Positions 44,409 through 53,072 of a stretch of DNA of 64,000 bases are shown here, in pieces. The stretch comes from Rickettsiella grylli. GTDB taxonomy: Bacteria > Pseudomonadota > Gammaproteobacteria > Diplorickettsiales > Diplorickettsiaceae. The stretch's first letter is position 1; each line of letters opens with the position of its first letter. The notes under the pieces were generated by a model. It was not told the DNA's origin and searched no databases. It saw only the letters and a program-made list of their open reading frames with translations. The position numbers and the translations under genes were made by a program. The DNA lies in assembly GCF_000168295.1 (NCBI RefSeq), contig NZ_AAQJ02000001.1, forward strand, positions 1,389,001 through 1,453,000, given 5' to 3'.

Positions 44409-45725
44409 TTAATAACGGTAATAATCCGATTTATAAGGCCCTTGGCGTTTTACGCCAATGTATTGCGCCTGATCAGGGGTTAATTGGGTTAATTTAGCAC
44501 CTACTTTTTCTAAATGTAAACGCGCCACTTGTTCATCAAGTATCTTCGGTAACCTATAAACTTGTCCTTTTTGGTACCGTTCATTATATTGCCATAATTC
44601 AATTTGTGCTAAAACTTGATTAGTAAAAGAATTAGACATGACAAAACTGGAATGGCCTGTTGCACAACCTAAATTAACTAAACGACCTTCTGCTAGTAAT
44701 AATAAACGTTTTTGGTCGGGAAAATTGATCTGATCCACCTGTGGCTTGATATTTAACCAATTAAATTGGCGTAGCCCAGCCACATCTATCTCTGAATCAA
44801 AGTGACCAATATTGCAAACGATAGCCAAATCTTTCATTTGTTGCATATGATTTAAAGTAATGACGTCTTTATTCCCCGTTGCCGTAACGAATATATCGCC
44901 TAATGCAACGACTTCATCCATCGTAACGACGCGATAACCTTCCATGACTGCTTGTAATGCACAAATAGGATCAATTTCAGTAATCCAAACCGTTGCCCCA
45001 TACGCTCGAAGACTTTGTGCACATCCTTTTCCAACATCCCCATAGCCACACACAATAGCAATTTTCCCTGCAATCATCACGTCAGTGGCTCGCTTTAAGG
45101 CATCAATCAATGACTCTCTACAACCATAAAGATTGTCAAATTTAGATTTTGTCACCGAATCGTTCACATTAATAGCGGGAATACGGAGTGTTTTTTCTTT
45201 TTGCATTTGATAGAGTCTATGCACACCGGTCGTTGTTTCTTCTGATACTCCTTTAATCGCCTGTAGTCGTGTAGGATGCTTTTCATGAAGTAATAAAGTT
45301 AGATCGCCACCATCATCTAATAATAAATTGGGCGTCCAATCATCCGGTCCCGCTAATGTTTGTTCAATACACCACCAAAATTCTTCTTCTGTTTCTCCTT
45401 TCCAAGCAAAAACGGGTACGTTCTTAGCGGCCATAGCCGCAGCAGCATGGTCTTGCGTGGAAAAAATATTGCAGGATGACCAACGTACTTCAGCACCTAA
45501 ATCAAGTAAGGTTTCAATTAAAACAGCCGTCTGTATCGTCATATGTAAACAGCCCGCAATCCGGGCCCCTTTCAGGGGTTTTTCAGAACCATATTTTTTC
45601 CGCAAAGCCATTAAACCAGGCATTTCTTTCTCGGCAATCGTTATTTCTCGTCGCCCCCAATCCGCTAAACTTAAATCTGCAACTTTATAGTCAGTGATGT
45701 TAATTTTTAACTTTTCTTCAATCAT
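44409..45725 (-). CDS. ahcY: Adenosylhomocysteinase
   Basis: Hydrolyses S-adenosylhomocysteine to adenosine and homocysteine, relieving product inhibition of methyltransferases. The 438-residue protein carries substrate-site segments ([27 protein letters not shown]), the NAD-binding Rossmann motif [21 protein letters not shown] and the C-terminal KSDYYRY that completes the neighbouring subunit's site. It lies 125 nt downstream of metK on the same strand. Many gammaproteobacteria use Pfs/LuxS instead, but AhcY is known in Legionella relatives. Confidence 0.96.
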   Translation of the reverse strand: MIEEKLKINITDYKVADLSLADWGRREITIAEKEMPGLMALRKKYGSEKPLKGARIAGCLHMTIQTAVLIETLLDLGAEVRWSSCNIFSTQDHAAAAMAAKNVPVFAWKGETEEEFWWCIEQTLAGPDDWTPNLLLDDGGDLTLLLHEKHPTRLQAIKGVSEETTTGVHRLYQMQKEKTLRIPAINVNDSVTKSKFDNLYGCRESLIDALKRATDVMIAGKIAIVCGYGDVGKGCAQSLRAYGATVWITEIDPICALQAVMEGYRVVTMDEVVALGDIFVTATGNKDVITLNHMQQMKDLAIVCNIGHFDSEIDVAGLRQFNWLNIKPQVDQINFPDQKRLLLLAEGRLVNLGCATGHSSFVMSNSFTNQVLAQIELWQYNERYQKGQVYRLPKILDEQVARLHLEKVGAKLTQLTPDQAQYIGVKRQGPYKSDYYRY

Positions 45726-45813
45726 AAAGGAATACCTTTAAATACTAAAAAATTGAGCGAGCATCGCATCATTAAAATACTATAAACGCGCCGATACAAT
45801 AGAAATCAGCAGT

Positions 45814-45829
45814 CCTCTTGTCGAAGAGG
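45814..45829 (-). other. Hairpin between metK and ahcY
   Basis: Perfect 6-bp stem CCTCTT/AAGAGG with a 4-nt loop in the 125-nt metK-ahcY spacer. No T-run follows on the minus strand, so it is not a standard terminator; it may affect mRNA stability or processing. It does not match the SAH or SAM riboswitch patterns I know. Confidence 0.35.
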
Positions 45830-45850
45830 GCAAATTAAATGAAGAAAAAA

Positions 45851-47035
45851 CTAAAACTCCGTTAATTTACTTTCATGCGCTAATAAATCCGCGCGTAATA
45901 TTTCTTTCTTATCGATTTTTTCCCAAGGAAAATCTTCGTTTTCGCGACCAAAATGCCCATACGCTGCAGTACGTTTATAAATGGGTTTTAATAAATTCAA
46001 CATTTCAATTAAACCAAAAGGTCTTAAATCAAAATGTTGTTGAATAAGCTCAATAATTCGTCGATCAGATAATTTAGCGGTACCAAATGTATTGATGTTG
46101 ATAGCAGTCGGTTCGGCAACACCAATCGCATACGAAATTTGAATCTCACATCGATCCGCTAATCCTGCCGCAACAATATTTTTTGCCACATAACGGGCCG
46201 CATAAGCCGCTGAGCGATCAACTTTGCTCGGATCTTTTCCGGAAAAACAACCTCCGCCGTGACGGGCCATACCCCCATACGTATCGACAATAATTTTACG
46301 CCCGGTTAAACCGGTATCGCTTAAAGGCCCTCCAATAACAAAACGACCGGTGGGGTTAATATAATATTTTGTGGTTTGTGTTAACCAGGCGGGGGGGAAA
46401 ATCGGCTTAATAATTTCCTCCATAACCGCTTCTTTTAGGTCATCATAGGCAATATCAGGATCATGTTGAGTCGAAAGAACAATGGCTTCAACCTCAGTAG
46501 GCTTTCCATTTTGATAACGTAAAGTAACCTGGCTCTTTGCATCAGGACGCAACCAATTTAAACTATTATTTTTACGTAGTTTTGCTTGACGTTCCATTAA
46601 TCGATGCGCATAAGTAATCGCTGCGGGCATAAATACTTCGGTTTCATTACTGGCATAACCAAACATTAAACCCTGGTCACCCGCACCTTGATCAAGTTTA
46701 TCCAGTTTATCAACTCCCTGGGCAATATCGGGAGATTGTTTACCAATAGCCGTCATCACTGCACAAGATTCCCAGTCAAACCCCATCGACGAACTGTTGT
46801 ACCCAATTTCTTTAACGGTTTCTCGAACAATTTGTTCTACGTCAACCCAAGCGGTTGTCGTAATCTCTCCAGCCACCAAAACCATGCCTGTTTTAACGAT
46901 CGCTTCACAGGCCACTCTAGCGTTCATATCCTGACGTAAAATTGCATCTAAGACCGCATCAGAAATTTGATCAGCCACCTTATCCGGATGACCTTCTGAC
47001 ACTGATTCTGAAGTAAAGGTAGTATAATTATCCAT
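45851..47035 (-). CDS. metK: S-adenosylmethionine synthetase
   Basis: Makes S-adenosylmethionine from methionine and ATP. The 394-residue protein has the canonical N-terminus with [29 protein letters not shown], the phosphate-binding [15 protein letters not shown] loop and the late AYGHFGRE segment. It heads a metK-ahcY pair that forms most of the activated-methyl cycle. A minus-strand TTGGCT (47123-47128), 18 bp, TAGTAT (47099-47104) arrangement 64 bp upstream of the start is a plausible promoter. Confidence 0.97.
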   Translation of the reverse strand: MDNYTTFTSESVSEGHPDKVADQISDAVLDAILRQDMNARVACEAIVKTGMVLVAGEITTTAWVDVEQIVRETVKEIGYNSSSMGFDWESCAVMTAIGKQSPDIAQGVDKLDKLDQGAGDQGLMFGYASNETEVFMPAAITYAHRLMERQAKLRKNNSLNWLRPDAKSQVTLRYQNGKPTEVEAIVLSTQHDPDIAYDDLKEAVMEEIIKPIFPPAWLTQTTKYYINPTGRFVIGGPLSDTGLTGRKIIVDTYGGMARHGGGCFSGKDPSKVDRSAAYAARYVAKNIVAAGLADRCEIQISYAIGVAEPTAININTFGTAKLSDRRIIELIQQHFDLRPFGLIEMLNLLKPIYKRTAAYGHFGRENEDFPWEKIDKKEILRADLLAHESKLTEF

Positions 47036-47167
47036 TTTTTATTCTCAAACTTTAAAAAAAGAAATAAGAATTTAACGATGTTAAATTTAAAAAAGTATAT
47101 ACTATCGAATCTTTTTTAAAATAGCCAATTTAAAACGTAATTGCATTATTTTAGAGCATTTTACACG

Positions 47168-48451
47168 TTACGACGTGGGTTCTTGCATTAAAAATGTCGC
47201 CATAAACGCAAGAGAAAATCCAATAGGGATGATGAGCAAGGCACGATGATAATCACTCGGAGAATACACTCTGATTTGATTGAATAGCATTCCTTGAAAG
47301 TTAGCATCCATTAACCAACCAAATAAAGGTTGGAACACGGCATAACCGCTGATGGCCATAAAAGACACAACGCTCACAGAAGTGGCGGTTATACTTTTCG
47401 GATTACTCGCTGCAACTAAAGGATAACTCAAAACTTGAGTACTCGTAAAAAAACCTAATGCAAAAAATAATAGCGCAATGTTTGTTATAGACGCCATTGG
47501 CACATCGATAATTGTAATCATTAAGACGAAAGAAATAATGACGCCTAACATCATCAGTGGGATACGTTTCTGAAACCTGTCAGAAACCCAACCCACAACA
47601 GGTCCACCTATAATGGTTCCTACGAAAAGTAAACTGGGTGCAAATGATGCTTCTGTTGCAGAAAAATGGTTCGCTTGCTGTAAAAACAACCCTCCCCAAA
47701 TAGAACCTAAAAGAACCATCGGTAAATTTAACAACGCCACATAAAGACCACATAAGCTATTTTGTGGATTGAAATAAGCCAATCGCCAACTTTTTAAAAG
47801 ACCCATACGAGAAAGTTCTTGATGCATTTTTTTTTGTTCTTGTTTTAAATTTTCTGGATAATCTCGAACGACGCTCAAAATTATTAAGAAAATAACAACC
47901 CCTAAACTGGCATCAAAAAGTAACGCATAGCGCCACCCTACGAATTCAACTAATAACGTTAAAGGTGTTTGAGCAACCATACCTCCCAACATAGCCATCG
48001 TGACAATTAAGCCACTGACCAACGCCATATTTTTTGCTGGAAACCAACGCGAGGCCAATCGAATGCTGCTTAAAAAACAGAACGCGCTACCAATGCCGCT
48101 CATAAAACGAAATAGAGCGGCTAAAAAAAATGAATGGGTCATTGCAAAAGCAGCGATACCAATGATACAAAGAAATAAAGAAAAAAGAATAATTTTACGG
48201 GTTGAAAATCGATCTAACAAAGCACCCGCAACGGGTAAAAATAATAAATTAGCATAAAAATAATAAGCAGAAAGTTTGCCTAATCCTGTTGCATTCAGCG
48301 AAAAAGCGCGCATCAAATCAGCACTGATCGCATTAAACATATTCATTTGAATAAATTCATAGAAAAAAAATAAAGCCGCTGAAAAACAAACGATCCATGC
48401 TAATTTTTTATCCTGTTCTAACGCACGCCTGCTATAGGCCGAAGTCAGCAT
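47168..48451 (-). CDS. MFS transporter, Legionella/Coxiella-type (paralogue A)
   Basis: Twelve-helix inner-membrane carrier of the major facilitator superfamily, 427 residues. The inter-helix motif GALLDRFSTRKIIL (MFS motif A) follows helix 2, and a related GWVSDRFQKR follows helix 8. FFFYEFIQMNMFNAISADL in helix 1 is shared with the next gene, so the two are paralogues. Related carriers in Legionella and Coxiella move amino acids, nucleosides or siderophores (Pht and LbtC types); the substrate here is unknown. It overlaps the upstream paralogue by 7 nt. Confidence 0.88.
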   Translation of the reverse strand: MLTSAYSRRALEQDKKLAWIVCFSAALFFFYEFIQMNMFNAISADLMRAFSLNATGLGKLSAYYFYANLLFLPVAGALLDRFSTRKIILFSLFLCIIGIAAFAMTHSFFLAALFRFMSGIGSAFCFLSSIRLASRWFPAKNMALVSGLIVTMAMLGGMVAQTPLTLLVEFVGWRYALLFDASLGVVIFLIILSVVRDYPENLKQEQKKMHQELSRMGLLKSWRLAYFNPQNSLCGLYVALLNLPMVLLGSIWGGLFLQQANHFSATEASFAPSLLFVGTIIGGPVVGWVSDRFQKRIPLMMLGVIISFVLMITIIDVPMASITNIALLFFALGFFTSTQVLSYPLVAASNPKSITATSVSVVSFMAISGYAVFQPLFGWLMDANFQGMLFNQIRVYSPSDYHRALLIIPIGFSLAFMATFLMQEPTS

Positions 48452-49758
48452 AAATTTTTCTCATGGATAAATGGTTGGCAATAGGTTTCACGCAAACAAA
48501 ACGCTACGATCAAACTCACACTAAAACCGAGAGGGATTATAGACATTCCATATAAAAAATTACTACGCGAATAATACGGAACTCCGTGTAAAATAGTTTG
48601 ATTCCAATTTAAATCAATCAACCACCCAAATAAGGGTTGAAAAACGGCCCCACCTCCCATAATCAGAATCGAAGCCAGGCTGGTCGCAAGACCCGTTAAA
48701 TGTCTCGGATTACTTTCTGCAATTAAGGGATAACTAATAATTTGTGTACTCGTAAAAAACCCTAACAGTAAAAACAAAACAAGTAACGTATAAAAATGCA
48801 ACGTGGATATCAATAAAATAGCGGTTAAAATAAGCAAGGAAAATAACGCGCCTATAATCATCAGCAATCGTCGCCTCGCAATAAAATCAGAAAACCAACC
48901 GACGAAAGGTGAGCCAATAATAGTTCCTAAAAAAATCATGGTTGAAACTAAAGAGGCTTGCGTTTTTTCCAAATGATGCACTTGCGTTAAATACAACGTT
49001 CCCCACAACGCGCCCAGTAAAATAATGGGTAAATTTAAAAGACACGTATACAATCCAGCTAAAATATTCTGTTTATTTTGCAACGATAAACGCATACTTT
49101 CCATCACCGGAATAGGCTTAATAGCACTTTCTATTATTTTTTGAGATGGATACGTCATGGGATAATCACGAACAAAAAGATAAATTAATAACGTAATTAA
49201 AAGACCTAATCCTGCGTTGATCAGAACTGCATTTCGCCAGCCTAATGCATGCACGACTAATGCAAAAGGCGTTTGCGCCACTATTCCTCCGGACATTGCA
49301 ATCGTTATAATAATACCAATGATCAGTGCTAATCTTTGCGAAGAAAACCAACGTGTTGCTAATTTAATACAACTTAAAAAGCAAAAAGCATTACCTATCC
49401 CTGCTATAAAATGGCTCAATGCTGCGACTTTAAAAGAAGCACTAAAAGCAAACAGAATCGTCGATAAAACGACCATCACCATGGCGGTGAGTATAATTCT
49501 ACGAATTGAAAATCGATCGACAAGAACGCCCGCAAACAATAAAAAAATAACATCTGCATAAAAATAAGTGGCAGACAAAAACCCCAATTGGCTCGCATTG
49601 ATTGAAAAATCACGCATTAACTCCTGACTAATCGAGTTAAACATACCCAGCTGAATGAATTCATAAAAGAAAAAGAGTGCGGCGGACAAACAAACCAGCC
49701 AAGGTTCGAGCGTACAAAAACTGCGATCATTCATTCGCTTAGACGGGGTTATCACCAT
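48445..49758 (-). CDS. MFS transporter, Legionella/Coxiella-type (paralogue B)
   Basis: A 437-residue twelve-helix MFS carrier, first gene of a tandem pair with the previous entry. Motif A reads GVLVDRFSIRRIIL, and helix 1 again has FFFYEFIQLGMFNSISQEL. A GAGG ribosome-binding site 7 nt before the ATG at 49758 supports this start over an internal Met. The paralogues are clearly diverged, so the duplication is old and their substrates may differ. Confidence 0.88.
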   Translation of the reverse strand: MVITPSKRMNDRSFCTLEPWLVCLSAALFFFYEFIQLGMFNSISQELMRDFSINASQLGFLSATYFYADVIFLLFAGVLVDRFSIRRIILTAMVMVVLSTILFAFSASFKVAALSHFIAGIGNAFCFLSCIKLATRWFSSQRLALIIGIIITIAMSGGIVAQTPFALVVHALGWRNAVLINAGLGLLITLLIYLFVRDYPMTYPSQKIIESAIKPIPVMESMRLSLQNKQNILAGLYTCLLNLPIILLGALWGTLYLTQVHHLEKTQASLVSTMIFLGTIIGSPFVGWFSDFIARRRLLMIIGALFSLLILTAILLISTLHFYTLLVLFLLLGFFTSTQIISYPLIAESNPRHLTGLATSLASILIMGGGAVFQPLFGWLIDLNWNQTILHGVPYYSRSNFLYGMSIIPLGFSVSLIVAFCLRETYCQPFIHEKNLC

Positions 49759-49912
49759 GAACGTGCCTCAAATAGAATTAACTTCACGAATTTTTAGTCT
49801 TTTATTTTTATAGCCTATTTGGGAGGCGTAGTGTATAACAAGACCGCTCCAATGTCCAAGTCAAACCATCCCGATGAAGTTTTACAATGAGTGTCACCGT
49901 ATTGTTCACTGT

Positions 49913-51640
49913 TCAGGAAGAATGCGTCCTTAACGTTGAACTGTCTGATATTTGAACATCTAAAGAAGCCAACGACGATCGTCTGAAAAAAGTGCAACTT
50001 AAACCCTTTAAAACTTGTTTCGTTGCGTTTACTCTCGCAGAAATGAAGTCGCTCTCTTCATCTTTTATACGATTACTCGCATAGGAATTCATAAAACAGG
50101 CAACACTCGCAATACGAGAAAGACGAGAGTCTGTAAAAACCAGCGCAGCATTGCCTAACGCATTGATTATTAATGCAAAAAACTCCACGAATTTTGTCAA
50201 ATAATACGGGATGTCTTTCGTAAAATGAAGGCTAACATTACTTTTCAATAAACTATTACACCATGCCAGCGCGGTATTTAACGTAAACGGTAGATCGCCG
50301 ATGATTGCCGCTAAGGTTATCGCATCCGCAGCAACCCAACCTAATAACCCTGCTAAAGTCGCTGTACCGGTAAAATCTAAATAAATTAAACCAAAAAAAG
50401 CAGCCCCCATAACCACTATTTTTAAAGCATAATTGAAACTGTGCCGCCACTTAAGATTTTGCCATTTTTCCATCATGTTTTGCTTAATTATTTGCCACGA
50501 AAGCTCTGATTTCAATATCTCAGTAAATGTTCTAAACATCACGATACTTAAACCAACGAGCAACGCACTTGCTAATAGACCTAATAAAATGACAGTCACA
50601 TGGGGGCATGTTACGGCCAAGGTGGAACAAATAAGGGCTAACATTTTTGAACCTTCCAGATACGTAATGGCTGCCGCTGCAATGCCGACCGATAAAGAAA
50701 AAAATCCAGCCGGTAGAAGTAAACATTTTTTACTCATCGATAATTGAAGACGATGACCGTGTTGATCGATAAATTCAGTCCTGTTGCCATTCCAAAGATT
50801 TTGAAAAAACTGCGGAACATGCTGTGAAAAAAGTTGAAAATTAGCTTTGGTTCCTGCTAAAAAAATCAACAAACTTAAAGGAATGACCATTCCCAGTGGC
50901 CCGCTAAAACTCGTTAATAATATAAAAATAGCACCGCCGGTACTCAATCCGCACGCGAACGATGCCAGTAACCCAATCATTAAACCGCATCCATAAAAAA
51001 ACTTATCAGGCCATCGTACATAAGAAGCAATTAATTGAGTAGCCTCTAAAAAGGTATTTTCAATCGTTTCATACGGCAAATTAAATTTTTTATACTTTAA
51101 AAATTCTTTAATATACCCTATTAAAGTTTCTTTTTTAAATTTCTTCTTTGCATTAACTTCAGTATGCGCATACTCGAGTGATTCTAAAAAAAAGTTGATC
51201 AACGCAATTTCTTCAGTATTTTCAGCACTGTTGGCCGCAATTTCTTTAAATTGCCACAATTTTTCATAGACTAATTTAAATAATCCTAAATGGATTAATC
51301 TTCTAATCGATTTATTTATATTTTTTTTAAATTTTAGTTGTTGACGTTTTTTTTTATATTCATTATCGGCATCATTAATCCAATTTTCTTCCAAATCAGC
51401 CCACGCCTGAATAAAACAAAATAATTTAAATATATTTAATAATTCTATTTCCATATTAAATAGAGTTCTATCAAACTTGTTTTTTTTTACATTCGAAATA
51501 ATTGCGTCACGTAGCGCCTCATTATTAATCATTTCTTTACTTTGAGCCTTTTTGACAAAAGCGAATTGCTCCGTTAAACCTGAGACGTAAAGTTTTTCAA
51601 TGTATTTCTTTGAATAATTGGATACTCTATGAGTAGGCAT
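49913..51640 (-). CDS. Large multi-pass membrane protein, candidate Dot/Icm effector
   Basis: A 575-residue protein without recognisable family. Residues 1-205 are soluble, helical and Lys/Glu-rich. Residues ~210-520 contain several clusters of hydrophobic helices (YGCGLMIGLLASFACGLSTG; LLGLLASALLVGLSIVMF; VVMGAAFFGLIYLDF). The C-terminal ~60 residues are soluble with a Ser-rich tail (SSLASLDVQISDSS). This soluble-membrane-soluble layout is common in effectors that enter host membranes. A near-consensus PmrA box lies 66 bp upstream. Secretion is inferred only from the box, layout and lack of housekeeping family. Confidence 0.5.
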   Translation of the reverse strand: MPTHRVSNYSKKYIEKLYVSGLTEQFAFVKKAQSKEMINNEALRDAIISNVKKNKFDRTLFNMEIELLNIFKLFCFIQAWADLEENWINDADNEYKKKRQQLKFKKNINKSIRRLIHLGLFKLVYEKLWQFKEIAANSAENTEEIALINFFLESLEYAHTEVNAKKKFKKETLIGYIKEFLKYKKFNLPYETIENTFLEATQLIASYVRWPDKFFYGCGLMIGLLASFACGLSTGGAIFILLTSFSGPLGMVIPLSLLIFLAGTKANFQLFSQHVPQFFQNLWNGNRTEFIDQHGHRLQLSMSKKCLLLPAGFFSLSVGIAAAAITYLEGSKMLALICSTLAVTCPHVTVILLGLLASALLVGLSIVMFRTFTEILKSELSWQIIKQNMMEKWQNLKWRHSFNYALKIVVMGAAFFGLIYLDFTGTATLAGLLGWVAADAITLAAIIGDLPFTLNTALAWCNSLLKSNVSLHFTKDIPYYLTKFVEFFALIINALGNAALVFTDSRLSRIASVACFMNSYASNRIKDEESDFISARVNATKQVLKGLSCTFFRRSSLASLDVQISDSSTLRTHSS

Positions 51641-51705
51641 AAAATTTATTTTTGAATAAAAACAATTCCCATCTGGAAAAATACAAAAATCAATTCTAAG
51701 CCGGT

Positions 51706-51725
51706 AAGATTAAGAAAATATTAAT
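51706..51725 (-). promoter_or_regulatory. PmrA box (response-regulator binding site)
   Basis: On the minus strand the two half-sites read ATTAATATT and CTTAATCTT, separated by 2 bp. The Legionella/Coxiella PmrA consensus is cTTAATatT-N2-cTTAATatT, so 16 of 18 positions match with the right spacing. A TAGAAT -10-like element lies 7 bp downstream. The site is 66 bp before the gene at 49913-51640. Confidence 0.6.
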
Positions 51726-51781
51726 AAAAAAGGTGGCGGCTATCTCTCAATAAAGATGCATTTTTAGACTATTCCCTAAAA

Positions 51782-52366
51782 TTAAATTTTATCCGCCAAT
51801 TTAAAATGCTTTCTGCAAACTGCCACATAACGCTCATTACCGCCTATTTCGATTTGTTTACCCTCTGTTAACTTACGATGGCGTGCATCAAATCGTATAT
51901 TCATCGTCGCTTTACGGCCACAATGACAGACTGTTTTTATTTCAATGATTTCATCAGCCCATATTAATAAATACAAACTTCCTTCAAAAGGTTCCGCCCG
52001 AAAATCACTCCGCAAACCATAACATAAAACAGGGATATTAAAACGATCAACGATAACCGTTAATTGTAATACTTGATTTTTTGTTAAAAATTGCGCTTCA
52101 TCGATTAAAACGCATTTGATTATTTTCTGTTTTTGAGTTAAATAAGCGTCCATTTTTTTTAATAAATCGTCTTTTGGTGTAAACAAATTCGCTTCTGCGC
52201 TTAAGCCAATTCGTGAGCATATACGACCCGATTGAGAACGATTATCGATGGCGGGAGCAAACAGTAAGGTTTCCATACCACGTTCTTTATAATTGTAACT
52301 GGCCTGAAGCAATGTTGTACTTTTGCCCGCATTCATCGCTGAATAATAAAAATAAAGCTTAGCCAT
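51782..52366 (-). CDS. tdk: Thymidine kinase
   Basis: Salvage enzyme that phosphorylates thymidine, of the type-II (zinc-binding) kind. Features: P-loop SAMNAGKST at residues 9-17, the catalytic region [10 protein letters not shown], the [10 protein letters not shown] lasso segment and zinc cysteines in [10 protein letters not shown] and VAVCRKHF. I start at the ATG at 52366, which gives the family N-terminus MAKLYFYYS; the open frame extends 5 codons further to a TTG. The 194-residue length is typical. Confidence 0.95.
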   Translation of the reverse strand: MAKLYFYYSAMNAGKSTTLLQASYNYKERGMETLLFAPAIDNRSQSGRICSRIGLSAEANLFTPKDDLLKKMDAYLTQKQKIIKCVLIDEAQFLTKNQVLQLTVIVDRFNIPVLCYGLRSDFRAEPFEGSLYLLIWADEIIEIKTVCHCGRKATMNIRFDARHRKLTEGKQIEIGGNERYVAVCRKHFKLADKI

Positions 52367-52429
52367 AGTCAAAAATATCAAAATTAGTTAAATTATGAAA
52401 ACGCTTAACCATTAAAGAGGAATATTTTT

Positions 52430-52987
52430 ATGACACTCACCCCTTCTCGCATGCTCCCATTAGGGACCAAAGCACCTGATTTTACACTACAAGATACACT
52501 GACGAGCAAGCCCTATCATTTATTCGATCATGTGCGTGATTCGAAAGCCACCGTCATTATGTTTATATGTAACCATTGTCCTTTTGTAAAGCATGTTATT
52601 CAGGAGATTATTCGTTTAGCGAAAGACTATCAAGCGAAGGGCATTTCATTTATAGCCATCAGTGCGAATGATGCCCTAAATTATCCAGAAGACGCGCCTC
52701 ATAAAATGACACAACTGGGCAAACTATTAAACTTCAGTTTCCCCTATCTTTATGATGAAACTCAATCAATAGCCAAAGCGTATCACGCCACCTGTACTCC
52801 TGATTTTTTTATTTTCGATAAGAATCTCTTATGCGTCTATCGAGGTCAATTCGATGACTCTAGACCTAGCAATAAAATTCCAGTAACCGGTAAAGACATT
52901 CGTTCAGCTTTAGAAAACATACTCAAAGAAAAACTGGTTAATCCACACCAATTACCGAGCATGGGTTGCAATATTAAATGGAAATAA
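52430..52987 (+). CDS. Thioredoxin-fold protein of the AhpC/TSA-redoxin family
   Basis: A 185-residue thioredoxin-like protein. The N-terminus LGTKAPDFTLQD is the usual redoxin opening, and the active-site region reads ICNHCPFVK, a Cys-x-x-Cys pair at the place of the redox site. CTPDFFIFDKN contains the conserved cis-proline. No signal peptide is seen, so it is cytosolic. It probably reduces peroxides or disulfides, but the partner is unknown. GAGG precedes the ATG, and the gene is divergent from tdk. Confidence 0.85.
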   Translation: MTLTPSRMLPLGTKAPDFTLQDTLTSKPYHLFDHVRDSKATVIMFICNHCPFVKHVIQEIIRLAKDYQAKGISFIAISANDALNYPEDAPHKMTQLGKLLNFSFPYLYDETQSIAKAYHATCTPDFFIFDKNLLCVYRGQFDDSRPSNKIPVTGKDIRSALENILKEKLVNPHQLPSMGCNIKWK

Positions 52988-53072
52988 GTCGAAATTTAGT
53001 TGACCCTTTTGTAAACTAAAGAAAAAGTCGCATCGTCGTTTGATACGGAAAATTTGCTGTTTGTTTTATTTT

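Noticed and set aside
45726-45850. The metK-ahcY spacer was considered as an SAH or SAM riboswitch.
   Set aside because: Only one simple hairpin is present and the conserved core sequences are missing.
49815-49997. A 60-codon minus-strand frame ending in WFDLDIGAVLLYTT, slightly reminiscent of a porin strand (WFDLGIAVF).
   Set aside because: It largely overlaps the end of the 575-residue gene in another frame, and the similarity is too short to call a gene or a remnant.
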